DNA of 64,000 bases, from contig CAZSQZ010000007.1 in assembly GCA_964609215.1 (NCBI GenBank), positions 62,001 to 126,000 on the forward strand, read 5' to 3'. Positions 51,836-60,130 of this stretch are shown one piece after another. This stretch comes from JABDKJ01 sp964609215 (GTDB lineage: Bacteria > Bacteroidota > Bacteroidia > Flavobacteriales_D > JABDKJ01). The translations under genes were made by a program, and so were the position numbers. Within the stretch, counting starts at the first letter, position 1; the number at the start of each line of letters is the position of its first letter. The notes beneath the pieces were generated by a model. The model saw only the letters and a list, made by a program, of their open reading frames with translations, did no database searches and was not told the DNA's origin.

Positions 51836-53197
51836 TCAATAGAAATGGTATACCGGAATATTCATCCAGGCTCTTAAAGAATCCTTTATTTGATTTTTTT
51901 CTTTCTCTGATAAATAAATGATTCGTGTTGAATGATTTCCTCCTTCCAATGTAAAATTCAAAGAGTTTGTTTTATCGCTTGGTTCTATTGCTGTTGCCCC
52001 CCAAGGGTCTAATTCTCCAACAATATATATCATGTTATTGCCATTCTCATCCAACCAATTGACAACATCTGGAATGGCTTGGCTATCATATTCAGGCATT
52101 TCTATTCCATTCAAAAAAATATCTTGATTATCTACATCTTCTGAGAAGGTTTGAATCAAGTCACCGAAAGGGTCAATATCATAACCGTACATTCCAATTT
52201 GATTATAGCCTTGATAAAAGAAGGAATTAATGGAAGTAATGGAAGTAGTAAAAAACCCAGGAGCATCAATTTCAAAGAGAAAATTCATCCTATTCTTAAG
52301 TGAAGAGTTTGCACTTGGAATATGAGCACAATTGCCATCCCATTGCCAAAAAGCAAATTCAAATTCCAAAATAGATAATTCCAATACTTTGTTTTCATCC
52401 ATTATATAAGACAAGCCTTTTCTATGGGATATTTCACTAAATAAATTCAGTGTTTCTTTTCTGTTTTCAAGTAGGCTCTTCTGAAAATCAAAAATCAACT
52501 TTCTGCAAGCTTCAGTCCCCACTGAATTTAAGTGCTCCTCTATTCTGGGGTCTTCCCTTTTTAAATTAATAGGTGCCACATAGGGAATTGCAACGTCAAC
52601 ATCATTTGGGAAAAACCTTTTGTGAAATATAGTCGCCTGTCCACCTTTTGAAATACCTGTAGACAACCATTTTCCTTTGTATAGCTGTTTTAGTAGCTGA
52701 ACAATGGCATGATGATCTCTAGCTGCCTGCTCAATATTTAAATAATCTCTTAGCGGATTGCTTTCATCAAACATCTTTTTTGGATCCATATCATTAGGTA
52801 TGGATTCATTGAAATAACGATGTTCAATATGAATTTGATTGCTCTTTAATAACTTACATGGCTCGGTTATATAACTGTTACTATTTGCAGAATAACCATT
52901 GATATACATGACCATTGGGGCATCATAGGAAGCATGGCTTAAATAAACCTTTTGGCTAAATGTTCCAAGTGCAGGATTATTGTGGTCTACGGGTTGCTGT
53001 ACATAGAATTTATAGGCTTCTTCAAAATGCAAAGAATCGCGTTGAATAAGCTCAAATCGGATATCGTTCTTCTCGAAAAAGTCCTGCAAGGAGACAATGG
53101 GTTTGGAATCAACTTCCGAAACTACCGTTTCACGAAGCTTTCTAGAGCAAGAAAACAATAACAATGCGGCAATGAGGTAAAGTACAGGCTTCTTCAT
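51836..53197 (-). CDS. S37 family peptidase, lipoprotein
   Basis: A 453-residue serine peptidase of the S37 (Streptomyces PS-10/tripeptidyl aminopeptidase) family. The catalytic residues are visible: Ser in STGISKGGQATIF (about residue 183), Asp in YIVGELDPWGATAIE and His in LEGGNHSTRI; IHIEHRYFNESIP is the oxyanion-region motif. The N-terminus KKPVLYLIAALLLFSC is a lipobox. Family members release tripeptides from the N-terminus of proteins; here it is an envelope lipoprotein, possibly nutritional. Confidence 0.88.
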   Translation of the reverse strand: MKKPVLYLIAALLLFSCSRKLRETVVSEVDSKPIVSLQDFFEKNDIRFELIQRDSLHFEEAYKFYVQQPVDHNNPALGTFSQKVYLSHASYDAPMVMYINGYSANSNSYITEPCKLLKSNQIHIEHRYFNESIPNDMDPKKMFDESNPLRDYLNIEQAARDHHAIVQLLKQLYKGKWLSTGISKGGQATIFHKRFFPNDVDVAIPYVAPINLKREDPRIEEHLNSVGTEACRKLIFDFQKSLLENRKETLNLFSEISHRKGLSYIMDENKVLELSILEFEFAFWQWDGNCAHIPSANSSLKNRMNFLFEIDAPGFFTTSITSINSFFYQGYNQIGMYGYDIDPFGDLIQTFSEDVDNQDIFLNGIEMPEYDSQAIPDVVNWLDENGNNMIYIVGELDPWGATAIEPSDKTNSLNFTLEGGNHSTRIIYLSEKEKNQIKDSLRAWMNIPVYHFY

Positions 53198-53371
53198 ATA
53201 GTAAATTAAGTACAAATCTAAGGCTTATCTAGACCTTTTTCAGCGATTATTTCTATGAAAATACTGGTTATATTATACTAAAATGAATCAAAAAGTAAAT
53301 TTTTCTTCAAAAAATGATGACTTGCGAGTCAAGACAGCGTCAAAAGGTCTACAAAATCAAACTAAAGGAAA

Positions 53372-54559
53372 ATGGAATATTTAAAAGGAATATCTGATTG
53401 GTTCGGGACTACCTTGAACATCAGTTTTGGAGAAAAAGCAGGAATGATTATCAGCGTCCTGTTATTATTAATTATTGGATTATGGGTTGCAGGAATAATC
53501 CGAAGAATGATTCAAAAAGGTCTGCACAAATTAAAATTAGATGCCAAAGTCAATAGAAATGGAGGAAATCTAAAATTAGAGAAAGGACTTTCGAAATTGG
53601 TTTATTACTTACTAGTTATTTATGTATTGATGTTGGTTCTGGGCAAGCTAGGTATTACCGGAGTTCTTGAACCTTTACAGGAAATGATGACACAGTTTAC
53701 AACTGCTATTCCTAAAATAGTGGTGGCTGGAATAATAGCTTATGCAGGATTCATGTTAGCAAAATTGGTTTCCGAAGGAGTGGGAACATTGGTTGAAGGA
53801 GCCAATAACTTCACCAGCCGAATTGGTTTAGACTCATCGAAAATTAATCTGGGAAAAATTCTTAAGCAGGTTCTTTTTATTTTAATATTCATTCCAATAT
53901 TGGTAGTAGCCATTGACAAGTTGGAAATGGACGCTATTTCCAGTCCAGCAACTGCAATGCTTCAGAAATTCATGAGTGCCATTCCTAATATTGTTTCTGC
54001 TGCAATTATCATTGGTGTCTTTTACTTAGTTGCAAAATTCATTTCTCCCGCATTAAGAGAATTACTGGTAAACCTGAAATTTGATGAAATCCCAGAAAAG
54101 GTTGGACTTAATTTTTTGGGATCTAGATCACTATCTGGAATCATTTCCAATGTGGTGTTTTTCTTCATTATGCTAGCAGGCTTAACCAGTGGATTAGAAC
54201 GTCTTGAAATGACCGTTCTTATTGACGCTATGGACAAGGTAATGGCTATTTCAGGAAAGATTTTCTTTGGATTGGTAATTCTTGTTCTTGGAAATTTTGT
54301 TGCAAGTATTGCTTACAATGCAATGTCTGGAAATAAAGATAATGCAGCATTAGCCTCCATTGCGAGAGTTGCCATTCTCGGAATTTTCTTTGGTATGGGA
54401 TTGAAAGCTATGGGTATAGCGGATTCAATTGTAAATCTAGCATTTGGATTAACATTGGGCGCAGTTGCAGTGGCAGTGGCCTTATCATTCGGTCTTGGAG
54501 GAAGAGAAGCTGCTGGAAAACAAATGGAACATATTCTGAAGAAATTTAGGAAAAACTAA
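53372..54559 (+). CDS. mechanosensitive channel-like protein (TM-helix repeat type)
   Basis: A 395-residue membrane protein with repeated helix pairs of the conserved TM_helix (PF05552) type, such as GMIISVLLLLIIGLWVAGIIRRMIQKGLHKLKL, AIPKIVVAGIIAYAGFMLAKLVSEGVGTLV and AIPNIVSAAIIIGVFYLVAKFISPALRELLVNL. These occur in CmpX-like mechanosensitive channels. There is no classical MscS beta domain, so it may act as a scaffold or a channel by itself. A terminator follows 19 nt after the stop. Confidence 0.82.
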   Translation: MEYLKGISDWFGTTLNISFGEKAGMIISVLLLLIIGLWVAGIIRRMIQKGLHKLKLDAKVNRNGGNLKLEKGLSKLVYYLLVIYVLMLVLGKLGITGVLEPLQEMMTQFTTAIPKIVVAGIIAYAGFMLAKLVSEGVGTLVEGANNFTSRIGLDSSKINLGKILKQVLFILIFIPILVVAIDKLEMDAISSPATAMLQKFMSAIPNIVSAAIIIGVFYLVAKFISPALRELLVNLKFDEIPEKVGLNFLGSRSLSGIISNVVFFFIMLAGLTSGLERLEMTVLIDAMDKVMAISGKIFFGLVILVLGNFVASIAYNAMSGNKDNAALASIARVAILGIFFGMGLKAMGIADSIVNLAFGLTLGAVAVAVALSFGLGGREAAGKQMEHILKKFRKN

Positions 54560-54578
54560 ACTCCTCAAAAAAATGGAT

Positions 54579-54612
54579 AAAAGCCTCGACTTTGGTTGGG
54601 GCTTTTCCTTTT
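54579..54612 (+). terminator. Rho-independent terminator
   Basis: The 12-bp stem AAAAGCCTCGAC / GTTGGGGCTTTT (two G-U pairs) with a TTTG loop and a T-rich tail separates the TM-helix channel gene from the next operon. Confidence 0.8.
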
Positions 54613-54644
54613 TTATCCCTATCATTAATTTTTAGAATTGTAAT

Positions 54645-55814
54645 TTGACCCTAAAAGAAAAGTTTAACGAATGGCGTGAAAAAATCCTGGAGGCAATTGA
54701 CTTTAGAAAGGATGAAAATGTCATTGAGGAGCTAAGTGAAAAAACAGAGATTCATCCTCACTATCTTGAACGTTTTGGTTATTTCCCAATAGAGAATGTA
54801 GAACAACTTCAAGGAAGGGAATATGAGTTAGACTTACTAAGAAAAGCCTATGAGAATTGGAAAATATCCAATAATCTTTTACTTGTTGTAGGAGATCCCG
54901 GTACTGGTGTTTCCTCCCTAATTAACTCCAGTTGTAATTTATATCCTCATGCAAAGATTATAGATGAATCCGTTGAGATTTCTAACCTTTCAGGACTTAT
55001 TCATGAACTTAGAAAAGCTTTAGGCATAGATGATGTTTGTGAAACCCTGGCGGATGTTAAAAGCTTTATAAACGAAGAAGAAGTGGTTGTAATAGAAAAT
55101 GTTGAAAGGCTTTTCATTAGAACCATAGATGGATTTCACCTGCTGGACGACTTTCTTCTATTCATGCATGAAACCAAGGACAAGATATATTGGATATGCT
55201 CAATAAATCGTTACAGCCATTATTATCTAAATCAGGTTAAGAGTATCAACTCAAATTTCCTTTCATTAATAAGCTTGAGAGGCCTCGATAACAATCTTCT
55301 TAGAGAAGTTATAAATAAAAGAAATGAAGGTTATAAGGTCACTATTCTTAAGCCAAGTAATCTTAAGCCAAGCGGTCAGAGAAAATTAAAAAAGGCGAGC
55401 CCCGAAGAGAGAGAAAGTTTAGTAACCAACAGATATTACAGAAAACTATTCGAATATTCCAATGGTAATATTTCCAGAGCTTTCATTTATTGGAAACAGT
55501 CTATTGTTCACATGAATGATAAAAATGTTTTTCTCAGAGAGCCTGAAATATCTATTAAAACAACATTAAGTAAAGAAGATTTATTTGTGCTTGAAGCAAT
55601 ATTGCAACATAGCTACATTAAACTAAGCGAATTGAAAGCTGTACTTAGGAATTCACATAAAGCTAGTTTGCTCATTGTTGAACAACTCAAAGAAAAAGAG
55701 CTTGTTTCTCAAAGAAAACTATATGGTGAAAGGGTTATCTATCAAATAAATTTGAAATTCCTGGAGGAAGTAAAGAGCCTTTTAAGGACTCATTTAAATC
55801 GGAACATTAAATGA
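54645..55814 (+). CDS. P-loop ATPase-like protein lacking the Walker A lysine
   Basis: A 389-residue soluble protein: N-terminal helical domain, an AAA/STAND-like core (about residues 56-230) with NNLLLVVGDPGTGVSSLINSS at the Walker A position and VVVIENVERLF at Walker B, and a C-terminal winged-helix-like region (LFVLEAILQHSYIKLSELKAVLRNSHKASLLIVEQLKEKELVSQRK). The Walker A motif has Val (V89) where Lys is expected, so ATP hydrolysis is doubtful. The start is TTG 54645, the first start after an in-frame stop. It overlaps the MscS gene by 4 nt (ATGA), so the two are coupled. Confidence 0.72.
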   Translation: MTLKEKFNEWREKILEAIDFRKDENVIEELSEKTEIHPHYLERFGYFPIENVEQLQGREYELDLLRKAYENWKISNNLLLVVGDPGTGVSSLINSSCNLYPHAKIIDESVEISNLSGLIHELRKALGIDDVCETLADVKSFINEEEVVVIENVERLFIRTIDGFHLLDDFLLFMHETKDKIYWICSINRYSHYYLNQVKSINSNFLSLISLRGLDNNLLREVINKRNEGYKVTILKPSNLKPSGQRKLKKASPEERESLVTNRYYRKLFEYSNGNISRAFIYWKQSIVHMNDKNVFLREPEISIKTTLSKEDLFVLEAILQHSYIKLSELKAVLRNSHKASLLIVEQLKEKELVSQRKLYGERVIYQINLKFLEEVKSLLRTHLNRNIK

Positions 55815-56788
55815 GAAGCTTAATTCTAAATAGCGTATGTATATTTTTTGCACTTGCTTCATTTGCACAAGTAGATTCAGTTTCAGTAAATCAAGCAAAT
55901 AAAGAAAGCACCGACCTTATTTCAAAAGGAGAAGAGAAAGTATCCAAAGGAGACAAAATTATCCCCAATGAAATAACGGAAGCCTCTTCAGAAGCCGGAG
56001 ATACTGCGAAGGAACACTTTGATAATATTTTTGAAATACTATCACCATCAAGGATACTGACTATAATTTTTGTTCTGTTTATCACTTGGCTTTTCATGAA
56101 AGGCTTGAATTGGTTGATTAAGAGAACAGCTAAGAGATTTGTAAGATATCGACTGGTCATATTAAGGCTAATCCCAATATTTAATGTTCTGATCTGGTCA
56201 GTTTCCATTATTTCCTTAATCATTACCATTTTTGATCCTACTCCAGAACAAATAAACGGTGCTTTGGCTGGTTCCGCGCTTGCTGTTGGTTTAGCTGCTC
56301 AAGATTTACTGAAGAATATTTTCGGTGGCCTAATGATCATTTTTGATAGACCCTTCCAAATGGGTGATCGTGTAAAAGTAAAAGACACATATGGTGAGGT
56401 CGTTAACATAGGACTCAGAAATACTCAAATAAATACCTTAGATGATAGTGTGGTAACCGTTCCTAATTATGTGGTAATAAGTGAAGAAGTTTCAAATGCA
56501 AATAGCGGAGCTTTGGACTGTATGGCTGTCGTTAATCTTTGGTTACCCATAGATATTGATGCGGAATTGGTAAGTCAAATAGCATATGAAGCTGCCATTA
56601 CTTCGAAATACGTTAATATAGACAAAGATGTAGCCATCTATTTCTTTGATCATTTTGACAATGAACCAGCTACAAACGTAAAAATCAAAGCTTATGTTCT
56701 GGATACCAGATATGAAAAGAATTTTGAAGGCGATGTAACTGAAGCCGCAAAGAAAGCATTCAATAAAGCAGGTATCTATGGGAATTGA
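55811..56788 (+). CDS. MscS family mechanosensitive channel with N-terminal signal
   Basis: A 325-residue protein with a signal-like N-terminus (SLILNSVCIFFALASFAQ), a hydrophilic segment, and the MscS core: helices ILTIIFVLFITWLFMKGLNWLIKR and LIPIFNVLIWSVSIISLIITIF, then ALAGSALAVGLAAQDLLKNIFGGLMIIFDRPFQMGDRVKVKDTYGEVVNIGLRNTQINTLDDSVVTVPN, the pore helix and beta domain signature. It likely opens under membrane tension. Its ATG overlaps the ATPase-like gene's stop, suggesting a functional partnership. Confidence 0.9.
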   Translation: MRSLILNSVCIFFALASFAQVDSVSVNQANKESTDLISKGEEKVSKGDKIIPNEITEASSEAGDTAKEHFDNIFEILSPSRILTIIFVLFITWLFMKGLNWLIKRTAKRFVRYRLVILRLIPIFNVLIWSVSIISLIITIFDPTPEQINGALAGSALAVGLAAQDLLKNIFGGLMIIFDRPFQMGDRVKVKDTYGEVVNIGLRNTQINTLDDSVVTVPNYVVISEEVSNANSGALDCMAVVNLWLPIDIDAELVSQIAYEAAITSKYVNIDKDVAIYFFDHFDNEPATNVKIKAYVLDTRYEKNFEGDVTEAAKKAFNKAGIYGN

Positions 56789-56842
56789 TGGTTTACTAAT
56801 TTATAATTGATGGAATCACTTGGCTAAGGTTGCAGTTGCGCA

Positions 56843-57011
56843 CATCAAGCATAGCCGAGCGAACATCGAGCGTAGTCGAGATGAGAAGCCTAACACCAAA
56901 CAAAACTAAGCGAACATCAAGCGCAGTCGAGCGCACATCGAGCGTAGTCGAGATGAGAAGCCTAACACCAAACAAAACCAAGTCGAGCGCACATCGAGCG
57001 TAGTCGAGATG
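56843..57011. repeat. REP-like repeat cluster
   Basis: Three identical copies of CATCGAGCGTAGTCGAGATG at 56864-56883, 56936-56955 and 56992-57011, with degenerate copies starting near 56843 and 56914 (CATCAAGCATAG, CATCAAGCGCAG). The first two are embedded in a longer ~72-bp direct repeat that includes GAGAAGCCTAACACCAAACA. Such units occur scattered in Bacteroidota genomes; they may act as extragenic palindromes downstream of genes. They fill the convergent spacer between the MscS gene and the methyltransferase. Confidence 0.8.
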
Positions 57012-57018
57012 GGAGCTT

Positions 57019-57597
57019 CTACCCTTTCCGAGCAATAAAAAAATATTCATTTCCAGTTCTTGGCTGAATTGAATTATAACAATCCTCCATTTTTACAAGT
57101 TCAAGTTTGCTGGATAGATGCCTTCTATATTCATCTAATGAACCCCCAAATGGAGGACCTTTTTCTGTCAATGGAAATTTGAATAATAAACCGACTAACT
57201 TAGCTCCTGGCCTTAACAATTCTGACATCTTACTCACATAAGCACTTCTTTGGTTGGGCTGAATAGCACAAAAAAAAGTTTGTTCGATGATAAGATCAAA
57301 CTGTCCTTTGAAAGCAAAGAAGTCTGATTGAATAATATATTCTTCAGGGAAACTAGCTACTCTTTCCTTAAATGACTGTATGGCTTTCTCAGAAATATCG
57401 AGAACAAAAACATTTTTAAATCCCTTTTTAAAAAGATACTCAGCCTCATAAGAATTTCCAGCACCTGGAATTAGAATTTTCAATGCTTTATTTTCTAATT
57501 GATTACAGTATTCAGTTATTGGGGGTGCGGGATATCCAATATCCCAACCTGTATCCGAATTCTTGTACCTTTCATTCCAGTAATCTTGTTCATTCAT
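57019..57597 (-). CDS. TPMT-like SAM-dependent methyltransferase
   Basis: A 192-residue class I methyltransferase of the thiopurine/thiol methyltransferase group: WNERYKNSDTGWDIGYPAPPI at the N-terminus, SAM-binding LKILIPGAGNSYEAEYLFKKGFKNVFVLDISEKAI, FFAFKGQFDLIIEQTFFCAIQPNQRSAYVSKMSELLRPGAKLVGLLFKFP and the GPPFGGSLDEYRRHL C-terminal motif. Related enzymes methylate thiols, iodide or tellurite. It overlaps the upstream chrA gene by 4 nt (ATGA). Confidence 0.88.
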   Translation of the reverse strand: MNEQDYWNERYKNSDTGWDIGYPAPPITEYCNQLENKALKILIPGAGNSYEAEYLFKKGFKNVFVLDISEKAIQSFKERVASFPEEYIIQSDFFAFKGQFDLIIEQTFFCAIQPNQRSAYVSKMSELLRPGAKLVGLLFKFPLTEKGPPFGGSLDEYRRHLSSKLELVKMEDCYNSIQPRTGNEYFFIARKG

Positions 57598-58736
57598 AAA
57601 AATGAATATAAGATGTACCCCAAAATCATTCCCCCCAATACAATATATACACTACTTATTTTTTTGAATTTTAAAGTTACAATTACACCGACTATGGCTA
57701 TTAAAGCAGCTTTCCAATCAAAAATCCAATCTTCTCCGAAAACCACATCTTTGGTCATATCGAATAAGACCACCAGCATAATAGCAACCGCTCCCACATT
57801 TACTCCATTAAGAAAATGAGAGGCTATTTTAGATTTTCTTAATTTAGGAACTAGTGGATTCAGCAACCACACAAATAAAAAGGAAGGCAAGAACATGCCC
57901 AAAGTTGCAGCAATTGCACCATTTAAGCCTCCCAACTGATATCCGACAAATGTCGAAGTAGATAGAACTGGACCTGGAGTAAATTGTCCTATTGCAATGG
58001 CATCTAGTAATTCAGATTTGCTAAGCCAACCTAATTTATCCACCAATTCATCATTTAAATAGGCAACTAGAACATATCCACTTCCAAACAGGACCGCTCC
58101 CACCTTTAAGAATACTAAGAAAATTTTAGCTGTACTTACTTTAACCAAAGAAGCAGATGCCGCAAATATTCCGAAAGGAACAAATACACTCATTCCTTTA
58201 TTCATAATTTGTTGACCACCAAACCATACAATTGCAATTAAACCAGCAAGGAGAATGCATAATACCTCGCTTAAGTCAAAAAAAGAAGCTACGATTATTA
58301 GCAAGCCTATTATTCCGAGTTGCCAATTTTTCAATGCCTTTTTTCCAAGCTTAATAACGGCCATCATTATAATGGCGAGAACTGCTGGTTTAATTCCTAT
58401 AAAAAATGGAGCTATTTCTGGAACAGAACCATAAGTAACATATAAATGAGCCAGAATTCCAGTCAAGAAAACAGCAGGGAATATGAAGCAAATTCCAGCT
58501 ACAAAAAGACCTTTCCATCCTGCTCTTTCATGACCACAATGCATGGTCATTTCTGTTGAATTTGGGCCAGGAATAAGATTAGTAGCTCCCATTAAGTCAA
58601 GAAAATGCTGCTGACTTATCCATTTTCTTTTTTCAACTATCTCCTTCTCCATCATGGCTATATGCGCAGCTGGACCTCCAAAAGCGATACATCCCAACTT
58701 GAAAAAAACAAAAGCTACTTCTTTTAAATGATTCAT
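57594..58736 (-). CDS. chrA: chromate efflux transporter (CHR family)
   Basis: A 380-residue two-domain CHR transporter. Both repeats of the family signature are visible: FFKLGCIAFGGPAAHIAMMEKEIVEKRKWISQQHFLDLMGATNLIPGPNSTEMTMHCGHERAGWKGLFVAGICFIFPA and FLKVGAVLFGSGYVLVAYLNDELVDKLGWLSKSELLDAIAIGQFTPGPVLSTSTFVGYQLGGLNGAIAATLGMFLPSFL. CHR proteins export chromate with protons; other anions are possible. It is co-transcribed with the TPMT-like methyltransferase. The gene symbol is by family and does not prove chromate transport. Confidence 0.85.
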   Translation of the reverse strand: MNHLKEVAFVFFKLGCIAFGGPAAHIAMMEKEIVEKRKWISQQHFLDLMGATNLIPGPNSTEMTMHCGHERAGWKGLFVAGICFIFPAVFLTGILAHLYVTYGSVPEIAPFFIGIKPAVLAIIMMAVIKLGKKALKNWQLGIIGLLIIVASFFDLSEVLCILLAGLIAIVWFGGQQIMNKGMSVFVPFGIFAASASLVKVSTAKIFLVFLKVGAVLFGSGYVLVAYLNDELVDKLGWLSKSELLDAIAIGQFTPGPVLSTSTFVGYQLGGLNGAIAATLGMFLPSFLFVWLLNPLVPKLRKSKIASHFLNGVNVGAVAIMLVVLFDMTKDVVFGEDWIFDWKAALIAIVGVIVTLKFKKISSVYIVLGGMILGYILYSFL

Positions 58737-58939
58737 ACCTTATAGATAAACATTATTTGAGCACAAAAATTCCATACTTTTTTTATTAAATGGAATTCGC
58801 AATGTTAAGCTAATATTAAGAATTGACTTCTTTTGAAAAATATCGGCCAACTCAACATACTACATAGGATGATTTTTTAAACATTTGCGCGTTTAAAACC
58901 TATGTTGAATTAACTCTAAGTATAATAATAAATTAAAAA

Positions 58940-60112
58940 ATGTTTAAGATTAGAACTATTCTCTTTGTATTACTATTGGTTTCTTTTGATGCATTAGCAT
59001 CAAAACCATCAGGTATAGAAACTGTTGCCAAAGATTCTTCTGCTTCAATTAAGTTTAATCTGAGAATGCAAACTCTTTTTACTGCGCAAAAAAATCTTTC
59101 TCCCGAATCTAATTGGGCGACAAATTTTATTACCAGACGTGCTCGTTTAAAATTTCAAGGTTTTGCATTCAATCCGAAATTTCAATATAAAATGGAATTG
59201 GGTTTGAGCAATAGAGATATTGGTGCTTTAAAAGAGATTGTTGAGGCAAATGGAGCTCCTAGATTTATTTTAGATGCAGTTGTCAAATACAAGATCAACG
59301 ACAATTTGACTGTTTGGTTGGGGCAAACAAAACTACCTGGAAATAGAGAACGCGTTATTTCTTCGCAAAACTTACAATTCGTAGATCGAAGTTTGGTTAA
59401 TAGCAATTTTAATATAGATCGTGATCAAGGCTTGCAATTGCACGGGAAATTTAAAGTTGGAAAAGCTGTTTTAAAACCAATTATTTCTATATCCAAAGGA
59501 GAAGGAAGAAATATTAGCGTAGGTAATATCAATGGATTTAATTATACTGGAAGATTAGAGTATTTGCCTTTTGGAAACTTCACTAAAAAAGGTGATTATT
59601 TTGGTAGCGATCTTAAAAGAGAAGAAAAACCTAAATTATCTATTGGGGTCTCATACGATTATAATGATGGAGCTTCTAGAGATAAATTGCAACTAGGAAA
59701 TTTTCTAACAGATTCTAATGGAACGTACTTAAGCAATGATATTTCAACTTATTTAGTTGATTTGATGTTTAAGTATGATGGTTTTTCATTAATGGCAGAA
59801 TATGGAAATAGAAAAGCAGACATGTCTATTATTGCTGAGAATGGTAGAAGGTATGTTACTGGATCTGGATACGTAGTTCAAGCTGGCTACCTGTTTAAAA
59901 GCAATTTTGAATTAGCAGGAAGATATACAAGCATTGAAAGTGATGATCTTATTTATTCCGGGCTTAGAGATACAAAAGAATACACATTTGGTATATCAAG
60001 ATATATTGATGGACATCGTTTAAAGTTGCAGTCCGATATTTCAATTATTGATGTAATTGGATCAACCGAAAATGATTTGCGCTTTAGATTACAAATGGAA
60101 CTAGGAATATAA
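58940..60112 (+). CDS. phosphate-selective porin (OprO/OprP type)
   Basis: A 390-residue outer-membrane barrel with a signal peptide (RTILFVLLLVSFDALA) and the porin O/P pattern: SIKFNLRMQTLFTAQKN...NFITRRARLKFQGFAFNPKFQYKMELGLSNRD...ILDAVVKYKINDNLTVWLGQTKLPGNRERVISSQNLQFVDRSLVNSNFNIDRDQGLQLHGKF. Such porins select for phosphate. The Na/Pi cotransporter gene starts 18 nt after its stop, so the two form an outer- and inner-membrane phosphate uptake operon. Confidence 0.88.
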   Translation: MFKIRTILFVLLLVSFDALASKPSGIETVAKDSSASIKFNLRMQTLFTAQKNLSPESNWATNFITRRARLKFQGFAFNPKFQYKMELGLSNRDIGALKEIVEANGAPRFILDAVVKYKINDNLTVWLGQTKLPGNRERVISSQNLQFVDRSLVNSNFNIDRDQGLQLHGKFKVGKAVLKPIISISKGEGRNISVGNINGFNYTGRLEYLPFGNFTKKGDYFGSDLKREEKPKLSIGVSYDYNDGASRDKLQLGNFLTDSNGTYLSNDISTYLVDLMFKYDGFSLMAEYGNRKADMSIIAENGRRYVTGSGYVVQAGYLFKSNFELAGRYTSIESDDLIYSGLRDTKEYTFGISRYIDGHRLKLQSDISIIDVIGSTENDLRFRLQMELGI

Positions 60113-60130
60113 TTATAAAACCAACCAAAG

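Noticed and set aside
56843..57011. CRISPR array
   Set aside because: Repeat units are few, spacing is unequal, the spacers are themselves similar, and no cas genes are present.
56796..57050. An 84-aa minus-strand ORF over the repeat cluster
   Set aside because: It is a translation of the CATCGAGCGTAG repeats (DVRSTALDVRLVLFGVR ...) and partly overlaps the methyltransferase gene end; no independent support.
58737..58939. Pho-box or riboswitch ahead of the phosphate operon
   Set aside because: No recognisable Pho-box repeats, riboswitch-like stems or exact promoter element could be found by eye.
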